A stretch of DNA of 64,000 nt from an uncultured Commensalibacter sp. (GTDB lineage Bacteria; Pseudomonadota; Alphaproteobacteria; Acetobacterales; Acetobacteraceae), in the NCBI GenBank assembly GCA_945266285.1, contig CALYOP010000008.1, positions 1 to 64,000 on the forward strand. Reading direction: 5' to 3'. Numbering within the stretch: the first letter of the stretch is position 1; the number at the start of each line of letters is the position of its first letter. Below are positions 60,998-64,000 of this stretch, piece after piece. Below the pieces are notes generated by a model that saw only the letters and a list, made by a program, of their open reading frames with translations, did not search any database and was not told the origin of the DNA. The position numbers and the translations under genes were made by a program.

Positions 60998-61026
60998 TTG
61001 ACCCTTTTGTTTTTAATGCTTATAAA
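60998..61026 (+). promoter_or_regulatory. Sigma-70 promoter of lexA
   Basis: TTGACC and TATAAA separated by 17 bases, about 50 bases before the lexA ATG. This is a near-consensus housekeeping promoter. No GTTC-N7-GTTC or GAAC-N7-GAAC operator overlaps it. Confidence 0.7.
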
Positions 61027-61074
61027 AAGATAGTGGTTTCTATTTTGTTCCTTAGCTTCCTGGAAGGATGAAAA

Positions 61075-61746
61075 ATGCTGACCCGTAAACAGTATGAACT
61101 TTTGGCTTATATTGATCGCTATCAAAAAAAGACCGGCTTTTCTCCATCTTTTGAAGAAATGAAAACCGCTTTACAACTTCATTCAAAATCCGGCATTCAC
61201 CGTTTGGTTTCTGCGTTGGAAGAAAGAGGTTTTGTAAAACGACATCATCATCGTGCGCGCGCCCTTGAAATCCTAAGGCTTCCTGAAGTTACTCCAGAGA
61301 CGAAAATTCCTAAAGGAAAAGAAAAATTATCGAATTCGAAAACGCAAAATATCGAAAATCATTCTATTATTAAATTACCACTTTATGGGCGCGTTGCTGA
61401 AAACCATCCGCTTAAATCACTTATTGATCAAAATGATCAAATCGAAATACCAGCAAGCTATATTGGCAAGGGAAAGCATTACGCTTTGATTATTAAAGGC
61501 GATTCGATGGTCAATGCCGGTATTCTTGATGGCGATGTCGCTATTATCCAACAAACAAACCAGGCCAAAAATAATGACATTGTTGTTGCATTAATCAACC
61601 AGCATGAAGTTACGCTTAAACGTTTACGAATCCGAAAAGATAGTATCGCTTTAGAACCAGAAAATGACGCCTATGAAACCCGAATTTTCCCTTCAAATTC
61701 TGTACGTGTCCAAGGGAAACTTGTTTCATTGCTTCGCCATTATTAA
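61075..61746 (+). CDS. lexA: LexA-like repressor with altered self-cleavage site
   Basis: A 223-residue SOS repressor homologue. The N-terminal winged helix (1-68) has LTRKQYELLAYIDRY, GFSPSFEEMKTAL and SGIHRLVSALEERGFV. A linker of about 30 residues precedes the S24 peptidase domain (100-223). The catalytic Ser is S144 (KGDSMVNAG) and the Lys is K182 (VTLKRL). The cleavage loop, which in LexA proteins reads G-R-V/I-A-A-G, here reads GRVAENHP (105-112), so the scissile Ala-Gly is Glu109-Asn110. Self-cleavage should be impaired or moved. GGAAGG precedes the ATG. Confidence 0.92.
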   Translation: MLTRKQYELLAYIDRYQKKTGFSPSFEEMKTALQLHSKSGIHRLVSALEERGFVKRHHHRARALEILRLPEVTPETKIPKGKEKLSNSKTQNIENHSIIKLPLYGRVAENHPLKSLIDQNDQIEIPASYIGKGKHYALIIKGDSMVNAGILDGDVAIIQQTNQAKNNDIVVALINQHEVTLKRLRIRKDSIALEPENDAYETRIFPSNSVRVQGKLVSLLRHY

Positions 61747-61780
61747 TCGATTATTGTGAATACTATAAAATTTTTAACAA

Positions 61781-63205
61781 CTAACTTTCTTCACTAGCGT
61801 TTATAATTTTTTCAAAACTTGGAATAAGCTGAACACAATGCGATATAGTATTGATGTTCGCTTCTGCGAAATGCGGAATTTCTGCCAAAATCTTAACCCT
61901 GCCATGATGTTCAATGGCATGACGGTTATCAGGATTGATATCTCCGTTTAAGATGACGCCTAATATCGGTATATTTTTTTGACGTAAATGTTCAATCGTC
62001 AGTAAGGTATGATTTATTGTACCTAATTTAGTTCTGGCGACAATTATAACCGGCAATCCTAAGAAAATCATCAAATCTGCCATTTGTTGATTCTGTGCAA
62101 TCGGAACCATACATCCCCCTGCTCCTTCAACAACTATGATGTTATTTTCCAAGAATTCAGGTAAAGCGATATTATCAATATCTAATGTTTGATTTTCTTT
62201 TTGTGCTGCATTCTCCGGCGATAAAGATGCTTCTAAAAGAATAGCCGGTGGAATGATTTGATCTTTATCAACAGATGTTAGATCGTAAATCGTTTTACTA
62301 TCTCCTTGATCACAGCCTAATCCCGTTTGAATTGGTTTCCAATAATGGGATGACCATGCTTTTACAAGGCAAGCAGAGATAAATGTTTTTCCAACATCTG
62401 TATCCGTTCCGGTTATAAACACACCATTTAGCCGAGATCGTTGATAAAACCCATAAGCAACATGATAAGTTACAGAATTGTATTTCTGATCAAATTGATG
62501 AATAAGCCGACGCATTGTTCCTGCATTTAAAGGATAGCTATTTTGCCTTGGCGTTTTTGCTCCAATTTCATGGAATTCTTTTAAAAAAGATTTTCCGTCT
62601 TTTATAGGGCAGACAATAAATTCTTCTTCCCACCGTCCATATCCAATTTTAGGCCAGTAATTTTGAAGCGCTTTTATTGATGGATATTTTTGCAAAGAAC
62701 AAGGCTTTTTCTGATCTGCATAGATATGTTGCCATTCAATAAAAGATTGATCGGATAATGTACTACAAATCAAAATGCCGCCTGCTCTAAGACACTGCAC
62801 AAGATTGGTTAAGGCCTTTGGGAGACATTCAAACCACTGAAATGTCATACTTGAAACAATAAGATCAAATTGCTCAGAACATTGAAATAACTCACCATCC
62901 ACAATTTCAAATCTTATTTTTTGGGATGAAGCAGAAAAATGCTTTTGCGCCCGTTTGACCATTTCTGGGGCAATATCAGTAATTAAAAATTCTGCGTTAG
63001 GGAACAGCTTGACTAAATGGCGTGTCAATAATCCTGTTCCACATCCAATTTCTAAGATACGAATCGGAGTTTTTTGCTTTTCATAAATATGCACAACACG
63101 ATCAATCAAACGTTGTGCAACGATTTTTTGAACAAAAGCATTACGTTCGTAATGTTCGGCTTTATTAAATGATTCTTTTATTTTTTCCTTTAACTTATTC
63201 GTCAT
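61781..63205 (-). CDS. Fused BioC-BioD: malonyl-ACP methyltransferase and dethiobiotin synthetase
   Basis: A 474-residue fusion. Residues 1 to about 257 are BioC-like: the SAM motif LEIGCGTGLLTRHL (51-64), ITDIAPEMVKRA and SMTFQWFECLPKAL. From about 260 to the end is BioD: P-loop GTDTDVGKT (266-274), WKPIQTG with K290, EGAGGCMVP (360-368) and IVARTKLGTINHTLLTIE. BioC makes malonyl-ACP methyl ester to begin pimelate synthesis; BioD closes the ureido ring of dethiobiotin. The two steps are far apart in the pathway. It is one continuous frame, one base after the BioH-like gene, and convergent with lexA. Confidence 0.9.
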   Translation of the reverse strand: MTNKLKEKIKESFNKAEHYERNAFVQKIVAQRLIDRVVHIYEKQKTPIRILEIGCGTGLLTRHLVKLFPNAEFLITDIAPEMVKRAQKHFSASSQKIRFEIVDGELFQCSEQFDLIVSSMTFQWFECLPKALTNLVQCLRAGGILICSTLSDQSFIEWQHIYADQKKPCSLQKYPSIKALQNYWPKIGYGRWEEEFIVCPIKDGKSFLKEFHEIGAKTPRQNSYPLNAGTMRRLIHQFDQKYNSVTYHVAYGFYQRSRLNGVFITGTDTDVGKTFISACLVKAWSSHYWKPIQTGLGCDQGDSKTIYDLTSVDKDQIIPPAILLEASLSPENAAQKENQTLDIDNIALPEFLENNIIVVEGAGGCMVPIAQNQQMADLMIFLGLPVIIVARTKLGTINHTLLTIEHLRQKNIPILGVILNGDINPDNRHAIEHHGRVKILAEIPHFAEANINTISHCVQLIPSFEKIINASEES

Positions 63206-63206
63206 T

Positions 63207-63869
63207 TCATTTCAGTAATTTTAATATTGAAACACAATTATTAATTTGCGTATGTGGTAAAAGATGTGTTAAATCGTTAAACCAATGAATATCAATATTT
63301 TTAAAAGAATCTTTTGTCATTTCTATATTAACAATAGGATCATTATTCGAAGCAATCACGGTCAATTTTGATTTCATTGCCTGAATTTTATCCAAAAAAT
63401 TACTGGTTTTTAGCCACTCCAATCCTTGCTGTAAACGCTCAAGATTCCAATCATCAGGAATAACAGGATTTTCTTCTCCACATTGTTGATAAAAATCAGA
63501 AAGAACTTTCTTTGGCTTATTTGCTAAACGCTTTTGCATCTGCTCAAGAACACGATCCGCAACACCATTAGAAAAATCGGTTTGTTGTGTAAAACATGCA
63601 AAGCTATTTATAGCTACATAACGGCGAAAACTATTGGGGAAATATTCTAATAAATAAAATAAACCCAAGGAATGGCCCACAGCTACATAATCTGAAGTAT
63701 CAACATTTTTTTGTAACTTTAAAGAAGGAATCGTTGTTTTCAGCGGATCATGCGTAAAAAACCCTAGATCTACTGTTGTTATGTAGCAATCGAGCATTCT
63801 ACTTTTTAAAGGTTTCCAAAAAGACGGCGAATAACCCCAGCCATGTACAAAAACGAAATGTTGATTCAT
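63207..63869 (-). CDS. BioH-like pimeloyl-ACP methyl ester esterase
   Basis: A 220-residue alpha/beta hydrolase. The oxyanion-region motif is FVHGWGYSPSFW at the N-terminus, the nucleophile is in VGHSLG, an acid residue is in ASNNDPIV, and the catalytic His is in DLTHLLPHT. Its placement between bioF and bioC-bioD implies that it removes the methyl group from pimeloyl-ACP methyl ester, the BioH step. Sequence alone cannot tell BioH from other short esterases of this role (BioG, BioV and others). Its ATG overlaps the bioF stop. Confidence 0.82.
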   Translation of the reverse strand: MNQHFVFVHGWGYSPSFWKPLKSRMLDCYITTVDLGFFTHDPLKTTIPSLKLQKNVDTSDYVAVGHSLGLFYLLEYFPNSFRRYVAINSFACFTQQTDFSNGVADRVLEQMQKRLANKPKKVLSDFYQQCGEENPVIPDDWNLERLQQGLEWLKTSNFLDKIQAMKSKLTVIASNNDPIVNIEMTKDSFKNIDIHWFNDLTHLLPHTQINNCVSILKLLK

Positions 63870-64000
63870 GAATCTTGTATTAAACCTCGTATTTTGTAAA
63901 AACTATTCAACATTTGATCAATATTTTCTTTGGAATGTGCTGCACTAATCGTCAATCGCAAGCGACTTTGATTAGGTGATACAGTGGGTGGACGAATAGG
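63866..64000 (-). CDS. bioF: 8-amino-7-oxononanoate synthase, C-terminal end (partial)
   Basis: The last 44 codons of a gene that continues beyond the right edge. The translation contains IRPPTVSPNQSRLRLTISAA followed by HSKENIDQM, the typical C-terminal segment of BioF, which condenses pimeloyl-ACP with alanine. The stop overlaps the ATG of the esterase gene (ATGA), so bioF, the esterase and bioC-bioD form one operon. Confidence 0.9.
   Translation of the reverse strand, partial: PIRPPTVSPNQSRLRLTISAAHSKENIDQMLNSFYKIRGLIQDS

Overview
The window is one AT-rich stretch of an alphaproteobacterial chromosome. Nearly all of it is housekeeping genes packed into short operons. Four things point to Alphaproteobacteria: the purC-purS-purQ-purL-bolA-grxD gene order, a metal-site variant of HemB without cysteines, a Bpt-type leucyltransferase, and the tpiA-secG-pyrG-kdsA-eno-divIC block. 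Low GC, combined with complete routes for cell wall, tryptophan, purines, lipoate and biotin, fits a low-GC Acetobacteraceae of the Commensalibacter type. That placement is inferred from gene content, not from a database search.

Layout. 1-1.6 kb is a gene-poor, decayed region. It holds a broken IS6-like transposase and one small secreted protein made of FPD repeats. 1.6-5.7 kb carries tRNA-Ser(GGA), an RND outer-membrane lipoprotein, tRNA-Thr(GGU), a DUF475/TerC-like membrane protein and an SDR. 5.8-10.7 kb holds glmU-glmS (UDP-GlcNAc supply), gph and a DUF3108 protein. 10.8-11.8 kb is an orphan AbiJ-like gene. 12-16.6 kb is glyA followed by two GT4 glycosyltransferases and an ELM1-family protein. 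16.8-20.1 kb has an amino-acid permease, hemB and bpt. 20.1-30.3 kb is a long minus-strand run: mltB, then rlpA-dac-tmk-holB-metG-tatD-MBL hydrolase-parC. 30.5-35.6 kb has metC, an AI-2E family transporter, an EEP phosphatase, cls and yraN.

35.7-42.6 kb is the purine cluster purC-purS-(Rap1a-like)-purQ-purL-bolA-grxD with purB upstream. 42.7-45.8 kb is a second TerC protein with slt and a cinA-type amidase. 45.9-54.3 kb holds a secreted proline-rich protein, then ppiD-trpE-trpG-trpD-trpC-lipA-coq10 in transcription order. 54.6-60.6 kb is tpiA-secG-pyrG-kdsA and eno-divIC. The window closes with rpmG, lexA and part of a biotin operon (bioF, a BioH-like esterase, and a fused BioC-BioD).

Most notable points: a LexA whose Ala-Gly self-cleavage site reads Glu-Asn, with no recognisable alphaproteobacterial SOS box upstream of its gene; the BioC-BioD fusion; the orphan AbiJ-like gene; a secreted Rap1a-like gene translationally threaded into the purine operon; and an RlpA that has lost its conserved catalytic Asp. 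I saw no CRISPR array, prophage or clearly novel multi-gene system.
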